Shown here in pieces: positions 1 through 8,663 of a DNA stretch of 21,805 nucleotides; within the stretch, counting starts at the first letter, position 1; each line of letters opens with the position of its first letter. The notes under the pieces were generated by a model. That model had not been told where the DNA came from. It saw only the letters and a list, made by a program, of their open reading frames with translations, and searched no databases. Made by a program: the position numbers and the translations under genes. This DNA is from an uncultured Prevotella sp. (GTDB lineage: Bacteria > Bacteroidota > Bacteroidia > Bacteroidales > Bacteroidaceae), in assembly GCA_905210845.1 (NCBI GenBank), contig CAJLYG010000029.1, forward strand, positions 1 through 21,805, given 5' to 3'.

Positions 1-1
1 G

Positions 2-967
2 AAAAAGTCTTGGGGAAATTTCCACTCCCCGCACATGGGAGAAGTCGTCGTGACTGGAAAGGATGCAGAACGTTATGTTAACCACATCTTCACAAACGAC
101 ATCAAGGATGCACCTATCCATAAGATTTACTATGGCATGATGCTCTATCCTGACGGAGGTACGGTTGACGACCTGCTTGTTTATAAGATGGCAGACCAAA
201 ACTTCTTCATTGTCATTAATGCTGCCAACATCGACAAGGATGTGGCTTGGATGAAAGAAAATGCTGAGGGATTTGACGTTACCATCGACCATCGGTCTGA
301 TTACTATGGGCAATTGGCTGTACAAGGCCCAGAATCGGAAGGTGTCATGGAAGAGGTCTTAGGATTGCCTTGCAAGGAACTGGTTTTCTATACATCAAAG
401 ACCATTGATGTAGATGGAGAGTCTGTTATCATAAGCCGCACAGGCTATACGGGTGAAGATGGATTTGAAATTTATGGCTCCCATGACTTTATCCGCAAGC
501 AATGGGACAAGCTCTTGGCAAGCAAGCGCTGTGTACCCTGTGGATTGGGGTGCCGTGATACGCTTCGCTTTGAGGTAGGTCTTCCACTCTATGGTGACGA
601 ACTGAGCAAGGACATCTCACCGGTCATGGCAGGACTCAGCATGTTCTGCAAGTTAGACAAGGAAGAGTTCATTGGCAAGGATGCGATCACCCAGCAAAAG
701 GAGAATGGAGTCGCCCAAAGGCTACGTGGAATAGAATTAGAGGGACACGCTGTTCCTCGCCATGGATATCCGGTCCTGAAAGACGGAAAGGAAGTGGGAA
801 CAGTCACAACGGGTTATCGCTTGATTTCCGTAGACAAGAGCTGCGCCGTTGCCTTGGTAGACAGTAGCTTGAAACTTGGGGACAAAGTAGAAGTCCAGAT
901 TCGAAAGAAAACGTTCCCAGGTACCATCGTGAAGAAAAAATTCTACGATAAACATTATCATAAGTAA
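2..967 (+). CDS. gcvT: Aminomethyltransferase (glycine cleavage T protein), 5' end outside window
   Basis: T protein of the cytoplasmic glycine cleavage system. It transfers the aminomethyl carbon from the lipoyl arm of GcvH to tetrahydrofolate, releasing ammonia. The frame is open to the left edge: the first in-frame ATG (base 35) falls inside the conserved HMGE motif, so it is not the real start and roughly 40-45 N-terminal residues are missing. Family motifs that can be read are HMGEVVVTGKDAERYVNHI, GGTVDDLLVYK (the first Asp region is catalytic in the family), the YYGQLAVQGPES folate-domain segment, GYTGEDGFEIYG and CRDTLRFEVGLPLYGDEL. The C-terminal beta-barrel part is complete, ending FPGTIVKKKFYDKHYHK. 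It is the first visible gene of gcvT-gcvH-gcvPA-gcvPB-lpdA, with only 32 bp to gcvH. The promoter and any glycine-responsive control lie outside the window. Identification is secure; the true start cannot be seen. Confidence 0.95.
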   Translation, partial: KKSWGNFHSPHMGEVVVTGKDAERYVNHIFTNDIKDAPIHKIYYGMMLYPDGGTVDDLLVYKMADQNFFIVINAANIDKDVAWMKENAEGFDVTIDHRSDYYGQLAVQGPESEGVMEEVLGLPCKELVFYTSKTIDVDGESVIISRTGYTGEDGFEIYGSHDFIRKQWDKLLASKRCVPCGLGCRDTLRFEVGLPLYGDELSKDISPVMAGLSMFCKLDKEEFIGKDAITQQKENGVAQRLRGIELEGHAVPRHGYPVLKDGKEVGTVTTGYRLISVDKSCAVALVDSSLKLGDKVEVQIRKKTFPGTIVKKKFYDKHYHK

Positions 968-999
968 AGACATCAATTCATTAATATAAGGAAATTACT

Positions 1000-1389
1000 A
1001 TGGCTAAAGTTATTGAAGGACTCTATTATAGTGAGTCACACGAATATGTTCGTGTAGAAGGAGAATATGGTTATATTGGTATTACAGACTACGCCCAGAA
1101 TGCATTGGGCAATGTTGTTTACGTGGACATGCCAGACGTGGATGACGAGGTAGAAGCCGGAGAGGAATTCGGAGCCGTGGAAAGCGTCAAGGCAGCCAGC
1201 GACCTGAATGCGCCAGTCAGCGGAACTGTCGTTGAAGTGAACGAGGCTCTTGAAGACCAACCGGAACTCCTCAACAAGGATGCTTTCGGAAACTGGATTA
1301 TCAAAGTCCAATTGTCTGAACCCGATCAATTGAAGGACCTGATGGATGCCAAAGGATATGAGGATTTCTGCAACAAGCAGCAAGAATAA
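1000..1389 (+). CDS. gcvH: Glycine cleavage system H protein (lipoyl carrier)
   Basis: Small lipoylated shuttle of the glycine cleavage complex. It carries the aminomethyl group from the P protein to the T protein, and its dihydrolipoyl form is reoxidised by the L protein. At 129 residues it has the usual family length. The N-terminus SESHEYVRVEGEYGYIGITDYAQ and the lipoylation motif GAVESVKAASDL are typical; Lys64 is the predicted lipoyl-lysine. The central NAPVSGTVVEVNEAL and the C-terminal GNWIIKVQLSEPDQL are family hallmarks. The ATG at 1000 is the only sensible start, and the stop lies 9 bp before gcvPA, so the two are very probably co-transcribed. A 237-codon frame on the opposite strand across this gene and gcvPA is a shadow. 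Confidence 0.97.
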   Translation: MAKVIEGLYYSESHEYVRVEGEYGYIGITDYAQNALGNVVYVDMPDVDDEVEAGEEFGAVESVKAASDLNAPVSGTVVEVNEALEDQPELLNKDAFGNWIIKVQLSEPDQLKDLMDAKGYEDFCNKQQE

Positions 1390-1398
1390 AATAGAGGC

Positions 1399-2733
1399 AT
1401 GATGACTTACAAATATTTTCCTCATACAGAAGAAGATATCGCCCTGATGCTCAAGAAGATTGGCATCAAGTCGCTTGACGACTTGTATGCTGATGTCCCG
1501 GAAAGCATCCGCTTCCGGAAGGAATACAACCTGCCGGAAGCCAAAAGCGAGATCGAACTGCGACAGATGTTCAAGGAACTGGGGCAGAAGAACCAGCAAC
1601 TTACCGTCTTCGCAGGTGCTGGCGTTTACGATCATTACACGCCATCCGTCATTCCACAACTGGTTGAGCGTTCTGAGTTCCTGACCAGTTATACTCCTTA
1701 CCAAGCAGAGATTTCCCAGGGGACACTGCATTACATCTTCGAATACCAAAGCATGATGGCAGAGCTCACTGGAATGGACATTTCCAATGCCTCTCTCTAT
1801 GATGGGACAACAGCCACTGCCGAAGCCGTGTTAATGGCAAATGCGATAGCAAAGAAAGCCCACCGGGTATTAGTTTCCGACACGATTGACCCTAAGACAC
1901 TCGCAGTCATCAGAACCTACGCCTACTTCCACGGTGTCGATATCGTCATGGTCAAGGCATGCGATGGCATCACCGATCGCACAGACCTTGAGCAAAAGCT
2001 TACGGCAGGTGGCGTCGCTGGCGTTGTTGTCCAACAGCCTAATCGCTATGGCATCATTGAGGATTTCTCCGGACTTGCCGATGCGTGCCATGCACAAAAG
2101 GCTTTGCTGATCATCAACAGTGTGGCTGCTGATCTCGCCTTGCTGAAAACACCAGGAGAATGGGGCGCCGACGTAGCTGTGGGCGATGGACAGTCGTTAG
2201 GTCTTCCTATGCAGTTCGGTGGTCCTTACTTCGGCTATATGTGCACGACAGAAAAGCTGATGAGGAAGATGCCGGGACGAATCGTCGGAAAGACAGTCGA
2301 CAAGAATGGACAACGCGTGTTCGTACTTACCCTCCAAGCTCGCGAACAGCATATCCGCCGTCAAAAGGCCACATCCAATATCTGCTCTAACGAGAGCCTG
2401 ATGACTCTCTATGCCACAATCTACATGTCCATTATGGGAAAGGAAGGTATCAAGGAAGCTGCCCAATTATCTTATGATGGAGCGCATTATCTTTGTGAAG
2501 AACTACAGAAGACCGGGCATTTCCATCTTCTTTACGAACAGCCTTTCTTCAATGAGTTTTGCATGAAATATGATCATGACGTGGATGCATTGCAACAACA
2601 TTTCATCCATCATGGTATCTTGGGCGGCATCAAGGTGAGCGATGATACGCTGATGTTTGCCGTTACGGAAAAAAGAACCAAGGAAGAGATCGACAAGCTC
2701 GTTGCCTTAACCTTGAATCCTAAACTCTTTTAA
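1399..2733 (+). CDS. gcvPA: Glycine dehydrogenase (decarboxylating) subunit 1
   Basis: N-terminal (alpha) half of the P protein, which decarboxylates glycine on pyridoxal phosphate and loads the aminomethyl group on GcvH. At 444 residues it matches the split-type subunit 1 rather than the single-chain enzyme of about 950 residues. Recognisable segments are YKYFPHTEEDIALMLKKIG at the N-terminus, FAGAGVYDHYTPSVIPQL, SEFLTSYTPYQAEISQGTL, GMDISNASLYDGTTATAEA and LQAREQHIRRQKATSNICS. The PLP-binding lysine is in the partner subunit (gcvPB), as expected. The start is a double ATG (1399 or 1402) preceded by a TAGAGG stretch that could act as a weak ribosome-binding site. It lies 9 bp after gcvH and 12 bp before gcvPB. 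The split P protein is common in Bacteroidota and Firmicutes. Confidence 0.96.
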   Translation: MMTYKYFPHTEEDIALMLKKIGIKSLDDLYADVPESIRFRKEYNLPEAKSEIELRQMFKELGQKNQQLTVFAGAGVYDHYTPSVIPQLVERSEFLTSYTPYQAEISQGTLHYIFEYQSMMAELTGMDISNASLYDGTTATAEAVLMANAIAKKAHRVLVSDTIDPKTLAVIRTYAYFHGVDIVMVKACDGITDRTDLEQKLTAGGVAGVVVQQPNRYGIIEDFSGLADACHAQKALLIINSVAADLALLKTPGEWGADVAVGDGQSLGLPMQFGGPYFGYMCTTEKLMRKMPGRIVGKTVDKNGQRVFVLTLQAREQHIRRQKATSNICSNESLMTLYATIYMSIMGKEGIKEAAQLSYDGAHYLCEELQKTGHFHLLYEQPFFNEFCMKYDHDVDALQQHFIHHGILGGIKVSDDTLMFAVTEKRTKEEIDKLVALTLNPKLF

Positions 2734-2745
2734 AGCCTCATCATC

Positions 2746-4224
2746 ATGAATAACAAATTATACGGAAACCTGATATTTGAACTCTCCCATCCAGGACGCA
2801 AAGGATACAGCCTGCCGAAGAATCGCTTCGGCCATTATGAGATCCCATCTGGATTGAAGAGAGAGGCAGACGCAGAACTGCCAGAGTGTGATGAGATGAC
2901 GGTTGTACGCCATTACACAAATCTGAGTGAAAACAACTTTGGTGTGGACAATGGATTCTATCCCTTGGGAAGTTGCACCATGAAATATAATCCTGGCATC
3001 AATGAGGAGATAGCTTCTCTGCCTGACTTTGTCAACCTGCATCCCTTGCAGCCTGTTGAAACCTGCCAAGGGGCACTAGAGGCATATTACGAACTGCAAC
3101 AAGCCTTGGCAGAGATCTCTGGATTAAGTGAATTTACTTTGAATCCTTGCGCCGGTGCGCATGGCGAACTGACAGGCTTGATGACGATCCGTTCCTATCA
3201 TAAGAGCCGGGGAGATGAGAAACGTACCAAGGTGATCATCCCGGATTCTGCCCATGGCACAAACCCTGCCTCAGCAGCAGTTTGCGGACTGGAAGTCGTA
3301 GAGGTAAAGAGCACGCCCGAAGGACTGGTTGACGTTGAAGACTTGAAACCACTGTTAGGAGACGACATCGCAGCCATGATGATGACAAATCCCAATACCC
3401 TCGGGCTCTTTGAAAAGGAAATACCAGAGATTGCACAACTGGTACACGGATGTGGGGGACTCATGTATTACGATGGGGCAAATCTCAACCCGATGCTCGG
3501 TGCTTGCCGACCCGGAGACATGGGATTTGATGTCATGCACATCAATCTACACAAGACTTTCTCTACGCCTCATGGAGGAGGAGGACCGGGAAGTGGTCCC
3601 GTAGGCGTACGCAAAGGACTGGAAGAATTTCTTCCTAAGCCCAGGGTAATCAAGGATAAGGACGGAAAGTTCGTAATCGAGAACAACCTTGAAGGCTATG
3701 ATATTCGTCAAAACCATATCGGTGCTTTCCTTGGTAATTTCAACGTGGAATTGAAAGCCTTAGCTTATATCCTGACACTGGGCAAAGAAAATATCAAGTT
3801 AGTAGGACCTTTGTCCACGCTTAATGCCAACTATATTAAAGAGGTATTAAAAGATGCCTATGAACTCCCCATACCAGGTCTTTGTAAGCATGAATTTGTA
3901 TTCAACGGACTGAAAGACAAGAGCACGGGCGTAACGACCATGGATGTCGCCAAGAGACTGCTTGACTATGGATACCATGCTCCTACCATCTATTTCCCTC
4001 TACTTTTCCATGAGTCTCTGATGATTGAGCCCACGGAGAACGAAAGTAAGGATACTATTGACGGATTCTGTGATGTCATGCACAAAATAGCAAGAGAGGC
4101 TACCGAAAATCCTGAATACGTGAAATCAGCGCCTCATCATACGCCTATATCACGTGCAGATGACGTGTTGGCAGCTAAAGATCCTATCGTAACTTATAAA
4201 CAATTGGCGAATGACAAAGACTGA
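2746..4224 (+). CDS. gcvPB: Glycine dehydrogenase (decarboxylating) subunit 2
   Basis: C-terminal (beta) half of the P protein, which pairs with GcvPA to form the PLP-dependent decarboxylase. At 492 residues it is normal for the split form. The PLP-lysine motif MHINLHKTFSTPHGGGGPG is present, with Lys270 as the predicted Schiff-base lysine. Other landmarks are LGSCTMKYNP near residue 80, NPCAGAHGELTGL near 135, DSAHGTNPASAA near 170, MMTNPNTLGLFE and YYDGANLNPMLG. The glycine-rich loop after the lysine is intact. The gene starts 12 bp after gcvPA, and its last 14 bases overlap the start of lpdA, which suggests translational coupling. Confidence 0.97.
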   Translation: MNNKLYGNLIFELSHPGRKGYSLPKNRFGHYEIPSGLKREADAELPECDEMTVVRHYTNLSENNFGVDNGFYPLGSCTMKYNPGINEEIASLPDFVNLHPLQPVETCQGALEAYYELQQALAEISGLSEFTLNPCAGAHGELTGLMTIRSYHKSRGDEKRTKVIIPDSAHGTNPASAAVCGLEVVEVKSTPEGLVDVEDLKPLLGDDIAAMMMTNPNTLGLFEKEIPEIAQLVHGCGGLMYYDGANLNPMLGACRPGDMGFDVMHINLHKTFSTPHGGGGPGSGPVGVRKGLEEFLPKPRVIKDKDGKFVIENNLEGYDIRQNHIGAFLGNFNVELKALAYILTLGKENIKLVGPLSTLNANYIKEVLKDAYELPIPGLCKHEFVFNGLKDKSTGVTTMDVAKRLLDYGYHAPTIYFPLLFHESLMIEPTENESKDTIDGFCDVMHKIAREATENPEYVKSAPHHTPISRADDVLAAKDPIVTYKQLANDKD

Positions 4225-5554
4225 CGTCATCATCATCGGCAGTGGGCCCGGAGGGTATCGCGCTGCCGAATATGCAGCGAAGAACGGGCTTGAAGTAACC
4301 ATCATCGAGGAGAATGAACCTGGAGGGACATGCCTAAACTGCGGATGTATCCCTACAAAGACGTTCTGCAAACATGCTGAGTTAATTGACCAGTTGCAAG
4401 AGGGTGAGACCTATGGACTCAAAAACCTCCACTATGACATCGACTTCCATCAAATCATGGAAAGAAAGCAACAGGTAGTGCTGCAACTACGAGAAGGCGT
4501 GAGGACACTGCTCTCTTCTCCCAATATCCATTTGGTGAAAGGGAAGGCTCAGTTTAAGGACAAGAACACGGTCATTGCCAACGATGAGGAATACAGTGCA
4601 CCACACATCATCATTGCTACTGGATCTCATGCCAAGATGCCACCCGTGGAAGGCATTGACATCCCGGGAGTCATCACCTCTACAGAAATGCTTGACATTG
4701 ACCATATACCTCAAGAACTCTGCATTATCGGGGCGGGAGTCATTGGAATGGAATTCGCATCGATCTTCCATAGCTTCGGAAGTAAAGTGACTGTCATCGA
4801 GTTCCTAAAGGAATGTATCCCAACCCTCGATAGCGATATTGCCAAAAGGCTCCGCAAGACATTAGAGCACAAAGGGATAGAATTTCATCTGCAGTCTGGC
4901 GTTCAGAAGATCGAAAGAAGCGGACAAAGACTGACAGTTACCTTTGAGAAAAAAGGTAAGATTCTATCATTAGATGCCGATACCGTACTCGTGGCAACAG
5001 GAAGAGGTGCAAACATTGACGGACTGGGCCTGGATATCATAGGGGTCAATTATGACAAGAAAGGGATTATCGTTGATGAGAACATGAGTACCAATGTTGA
5101 CGGAATTTATGCCATTGGTGATGTCAATGGGAAGATGATGCTTGCCCATGTCGCCACCTTCCAAGGGTTCCGGGCTATCAATGCGATCTTGGGGAAGAAG
5201 GATCATATCCGCTTCGATATTATCCCTTCTGCCATCTTCACAAATCCCGAAGCTGCCAGCGTAGGTAAGTCGGAGCAACAATGCAAGGACCTGTCCATTC
5301 CCTATGTCTGCCATAAAGGCTATTATCGTTCGAATGGCAAGGCTTTAGCCATGAATGCGACGGAGGGCATGGTAAAGCTCCTCACGGATACGGATGACAA
5401 GATCATTGGATGCCATATCTATGGTGCACATGCCGCGGATCTGGTACAGGAGATAGCGGCATTGATGAATGAAGATATAAAGCTGACAGAACTTGGGCAA
5501 ATCATCCATACACATCCGACATTAGAAGAAATTTTACAAGATATTGCCCTATAA
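4211..5554 (+). CDS. lpdA: Dihydrolipoyl dehydrogenase (glycine cleavage L protein)
   Basis: FAD-dependent disulfide oxidoreductase that reoxidises dihydrolipoyl-GcvH with NAD+. At 447 residues it is slightly compact for the family. It has the FAD Rossmann motif GSGPGGYRAAEYAAKNG at residues 11-27, the redox disulfide motif GGTCLNCGCIPTK (Cys41 and Cys46, with an extra Cys44 where Val is common), the NAD fold IIGAGVIGMEFASIFHSFG in the middle, the second FAD motif GIYAIGDVNGKMMLAHVA, and the catalytic dyad HTHPTLEE (His435, Glu440). Its position at the end of the gcv operon, with its start overlapping gcvPB by 14 bases, assigns it to glycine cleavage, although it could also serve a 2-oxoacid dehydrogenase. 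A strong hairpin follows immediately. Confidence 0.95.
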   Translation: MTKTDVIIIGSGPGGYRAAEYAAKNGLEVTIIEENEPGGTCLNCGCIPTKTFCKHAELIDQLQEGETYGLKNLHYDIDFHQIMERKQQVVLQLREGVRTLLSSPNIHLVKGKAQFKDKNTVIANDEEYSAPHIIIATGSHAKMPPVEGIDIPGVITSTEMLDIDHIPQELCIIGAGVIGMEFASIFHSFGSKVTVIEFLKECIPTLDSDIAKRLRKTLEHKGIEFHLQSGVQKIERSGQRLTVTFEKKGKILSLDADTVLVATGRGANIDGLGLDIIGVNYDKKGIIVDENMSTNVDGIYAIGDVNGKMMLAHVATFQGFRAINAILGKKDHIRFDIIPSAIFTNPEAASVGKSEQQCKDLSIPYVCHKGYYRSNGKALAMNATEGMVKLLTDTDDKIIGCHIYGAHAADLVQEIAALMNEDIKLTELGQIIHTHPTLEEILQDIAL

Positions 5555-5558
5555 AGTA

Positions 5559-5610
5559 GGAAGGAGCAACGTTAATTTCTGTCAACATTGCTCCTTTCTC
5601 TTATTTTTTT
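5559..5610 (+). terminator. Rho-independent terminator of the gcv operon
   Basis: Inverted repeat GGAAGGAGCAA / TTGCTCCTTTC (one G-U pair), with a short inner GTT/AAC pairing, followed by TCTTATTTTTTT. It begins a few bases after the lpdA stop codon. Confidence 0.85.
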
Positions 5611-5620
5611 CGTACCTTAG
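5588..5620 (+). promoter_or_regulatory. Possible promoter of the propeller-AraC regulator
   Basis: TACCTTAG at 5613-5620 resembles the Bacteroidota -7 box TAnnTTTG with one mismatch, 27 bp before the ATG at 5647. The nearest TTG (5588-5590) is 22 bp upstream, slightly too far, and it sits inside the gcv terminator stem. It is a weak match, but it is the only candidate in the short gap. Confidence 0.35.
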
Positions 5621-5646
5621 CACACGAGGAACGATCCTACTAAGCA

Positions 5647-8600
5647 ATGAGAAAAATTTTACTGATCATTTTCGCTTTCTTGCACACACTGTATGGTCAT
5701 ACCCAAGGATTGCAGGCCATGCTCAGTCATTATTCTACAGAAAATGGCCTGACGAGTAATGCAGTGTCAGATATTATCCAAGACAAATACGGATATATAT
5801 GGATTTCTACATGGAACGGACTCTGCAGGTACGATGGATATCATTTCTTCAATTATACAACTGGTACTGCAAGTGGGATACCGTTTCTCCACAACCGCAT
5901 CTTGGAGATTGCGGCAGATACAGGGTCAAACATCTGGATGAGGATGTATGACAACCGTATCTTTGTCTTAAACAGGAAAACGGATTGCATTGAGAATCCG
6001 TTCCGCAACATGAAAGATGGCAGCAATTTCATTAGCACGCTACCCATTACCGTCTCCACTGATGGGCATGTCTATTCTTATATCCAAGGAAAAGGCATCT
6101 ATCAGCTAAGACTCTCTGACCAACAAATCCACCACCGACTCTTTCCTCTCCATCATTTGGAAATCAAGAAGATGGTAAGTGGGCACACAAACCAACTATG
6201 GATTGTGACGACAAAAGGGCTCGCTGCTCTTAACGTGGAGACAGGAAAGATCGAGTGGATCAGGACTGTCCCTTCTCAAGACCTTTCCGCAATGACCTTA
6301 TACCGGAACGACTTGTACATAGGAACTCATGGCGGAGAACTATTTGTTCTTTCCTCTACCTTTCCGTATCGGGTCACCAGACATGTCTCATTGGGACAGG
6401 AACCGATTACCTCACTAAATGTCGACTCACATGGCATCATCTGGTATACGACCCAGAAAGAAGGAATCTCACGCTATAATCCTGTAGATGCCAGCAAAAG
6501 AGAATTTACGCAGGAGGTGCCTGCGCCAGAATCCGACACACATGGGGCTACCCTTTATGAGTTTGGCAACCTACTGTGGGCAAAAATGAATCATGGAGGA
6601 TTTGGTTATTACGATAGAAAACATGATGATTTCAAATACTTCTATAATAGTCCAGACAATTCTTGGAATCTGTCTAATACAGTAGCGACCTATCTGGCAT
6701 TGCCAGAAGGAGTTCTATGGATGTCTACCAACAGGCGGGGACTGGAGAAACTGGAATTAATGAATGAGCGTATCCGGCGGCAATACGTAGCGCCAGAATC
6801 CAAAGCGTTTGGAATCAACGAAGTGAGAGGGATGCTATACGACCCCATCCATCACCAAACCATCCTCAGCAATAAAAGAGGGGATGTGTTTTTCTATCGG
6901 GGTACAGATGGAAAGAAACCTGTCCGCATCCTCCATCTCGGAGGACGCATCTATGGTTTATCATGGGATCATGAGGGCAGCATCTGGATCAGCAATAAGG
7001 ACATGGGACTGTTCTTGTACAAGGACAATACCCTTCATCATTTCACGTCCCAAGACAAATCTGACTTTCACCTCAATTCTGATGCTGTCTATGAAACTGT
7101 CCAAGACAGGAAAGGAAACATCTGGGTAGCTACCTACGGAGGTGGCGTCAACTTAATCAGAACCACCAAGAACGCGGAAGGGAAACTGAATATTCAATTC
7201 CTAAACCGAAACAACTGGCAAGGAATGCATTATCCCTCTAAAGATTATCAGAAAGTAAGGACTATCTGCCAAGGACCGGAAGGCCAAATTTGGGCAGGGA
7301 CTACCGATGGTATTCTGATCTTAACTCGCCATGGGCACCTTGGCGTGTCCGCAACGCCACTACAGCAGACAGAGGAAAAAGGTGGACAACTTGCCAATAA
7401 CGACATCATCCAAATTGTCAGGGCACACGATGGTTCCTTATGGATAGCCACAAATGGTGGTGGACTCTGTCATACATTAGGAAAAGACAAAGAGGGAAAA
7501 TGGAAGTTTGAGACCTTTAACCAAGAAAGTGGATTACCGTCCGATGAGATCCGGGGGATTACTTTCTCCAAGAATGGAGATGTATGGTTCTCCTCTGATC
7601 AGAACATTTGCTCTTACGACACACAGAAAAAACTCCTGACTAATTTTACCATGCAAGACGGAGTTGGTGGAGTGGCTTGTTCGGAGGGTTCTGCTATCAC
7701 GTTGCCTAATGGCAAGATGCTATTTGGCACGCTGAACGGTTTTTATATCGTTGACCGGTCCAAATTGACTACTCAGAAAGGTAGCATGCTGCGACTCCAA
7801 ATCACGGATTTTTTTGTCAACGACCAGTTGATGTCGCCTCGCCTCAACAAGACCTACGACTATTACGTCCCAGACAGTAATTTCGTCAGGCTTCCTTCCA
7901 GGACCAGTGTCTTTGCCTTCCGGTTTACTTCTCTCAACTATCAGTTGCAACACCGTGTCCACTATCAGTATATGTTAGAAGGATACGATGATAGATGGAA
8001 GAATGCGGATGCCACAAGAACCGTCAGCTTCAGCGACATTCCTGCTGGTACTTATCACTTTCGCGTTAAGGCTTTCCTGTTAGAATCGCCCGGAAAATAC
8101 GATGAACGCACGGTTACCGTTGTCGTTCCTCCCTACTTATTTGCATCCACCACCGCCCTGCTCATTTATTTCTTCCTGATTGTAATCGGAATTTCTTTTT
8201 TCCTTTACTGGAGAGATGAAAATAAAAGACGACAAATCGAGCAGATGCGCGTCCTTAAAGTCGGTCCACAGGAGATAGCTTTCCAACGGGATGACGACTA
8301 TGAATTTGTCAAGAAACTCTTAGACTGGTTGGAGTCACACTACTCCGATTCGAATATGAAAATCGACGACATGGTATCGCAAAGCCGCCTGTCTCGGACA
8401 TCCTTCTATAACCAGCTGAAGACACTCACAGGATTATCACCTAAGGAATTTGTGAGCGACTTTCGGTTGAAGAAAGCTATGATGTATCTGGAAAAGGATA
8501 CATGTACGATCGCTGAAGTTGCTTACAACACGGGATTCAATGACCCTGTATACTTCGCTAGAATCTTTAAGCAAAGAACTGGTCTCACCCCAAAACAATA

Positions 8601-8658
8601 TCGCCAGGATCCTTCGTCTGCCCACTCCCAAGGAGGTGGAGAACAACAAGACGCGTAA
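5647..8658 (+). CDS. Transmembrane beta-propeller sensor with cytoplasmic AraC-type HTH (no kinase)
   Basis: Probable one-component membrane regulator of 1003 residues. A signal-anchor-like N-terminus (MRKILLIIFAFLHTLYGHTQG) is followed by reg_prop propeller blades. Typical blade pieces are NAVSDIIQDKYGYIWISTWN with GLCRYDG, DRKGNIWVATYGGGVNLI, GPEGQIWAGTTDGILIL and HDGSLWIATNGGGLCHTL. A Y_Y_Y domain spans about 745-828 (YMLEGYDDRWKNAD, FSDIPAGTYHFRVKA), then one membrane helix at about 835-855 (LLIYFFLIVIGISFFLYW). After a short charged linker, residues 885-990 form an AraC double HTH (LSRTSFYNQLKTLTGLSPKE; IAEVAYNTGFNDPVYFARIF). Hybrid two-component systems of Bacteroides have HisKA, HATPase and receiver domains between the membrane helix and the HTH; these are absent here. 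The ligand is unknown; related proteins sense oligosaccharides. There is no SusC/SusD pair beside it, so its targets are not evident. Confidence 0.9.
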   Translation: MRKILLIIFAFLHTLYGHTQGLQAMLSHYSTENGLTSNAVSDIIQDKYGYIWISTWNGLCRYDGYHFFNYTTGTASGIPFLHNRILEIAADTGSNIWMRMYDNRIFVLNRKTDCIENPFRNMKDGSNFISTLPITVSTDGHVYSYIQGKGIYQLRLSDQQIHHRLFPLHHLEIKKMVSGHTNQLWIVTTKGLAALNVETGKIEWIRTVPSQDLSAMTLYRNDLYIGTHGGELFVLSSTFPYRVTRHVSLGQEPITSLNVDSHGIIWYTTQKEGISRYNPVDASKREFTQEVPAPESDTHGATLYEFGNLLWAKMNHGGFGYYDRKHDDFKYFYNSPDNSWNLSNTVATYLALPEGVLWMSTNRRGLEKLELMNERIRRQYVAPESKAFGINEVRGMLYDPIHHQTILSNKRGDVFFYRGTDGKKPVRILHLGGRIYGLSWDHEGSIWISNKDMGLFLYKDNTLHHFTSQDKSDFHLNSDAVYETVQDRKGNIWVATYGGGVNLIRTTKNAEGKLNIQFLNRNNWQGMHYPSKDYQKVRTICQGPEGQIWAGTTDGILILTRHGHLGVSATPLQQTEEKGGQLANNDIIQIVRAHDGSLWIATNGGGLCHTLGKDKEGKWKFETFNQESGLPSDEIRGITFSKNGDVWFSSDQNICSYDTQKKLLTNFTMQDGVGGVACSEGSAITLPNGKMLFGTLNGFYIVDRSKLTTQKGSMLRLQITDFFVNDQLMSPRLNKTYDYYVPDSNFVRLPSRTSVFAFRFTSLNYQLQHRVHYQYMLEGYDDRWKNADATRTVSFSDIPAGTYHFRVKAFLLESPGKYDERTVTVVVPPYLFASTTALLIYFFLIVIGISFFLYWRDENKRRQIEQMRVLKVGPQEIAFQRDDDYEFVKKLLDWLESHYSDSNMKIDDMVSQSRLSRTSFYNQLKTLTGLSPKEFVSDFRLKKAMMYLEKDTCTIAEVAYNTGFNDPVYFARIFKQRTGLTPKQYRQDPSSAHSQGGGEQQDA

Positions 8659-8663
8659 TTGTC

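Noticed and set aside
35..37. ATG at base 35 as the start of gcvT
   Set aside because: This Met is part of the internal HMGE motif; the frame is open to the left edge, so the gene begins outside the window.
1036..1749. 237-codon frame on the minus strand across gcvH and gcvPA
   Set aside because: It is fully antisense to two secure genes, has no recognisable motifs and no promoter; it is a shadow of their codon bias.
5647..8658. Hybrid two-component system annotation for the large regulator
   Set aside because: No HisKA H-box, no HATPase N/G boxes and no receiver domain can be found between the membrane helix and the AraC HTH.
8659..8663. Possible terminator between the AraC-type regulator and marR
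   Set aside because: Only 5 bp separate the two stop codons and no hairpin is visible there.
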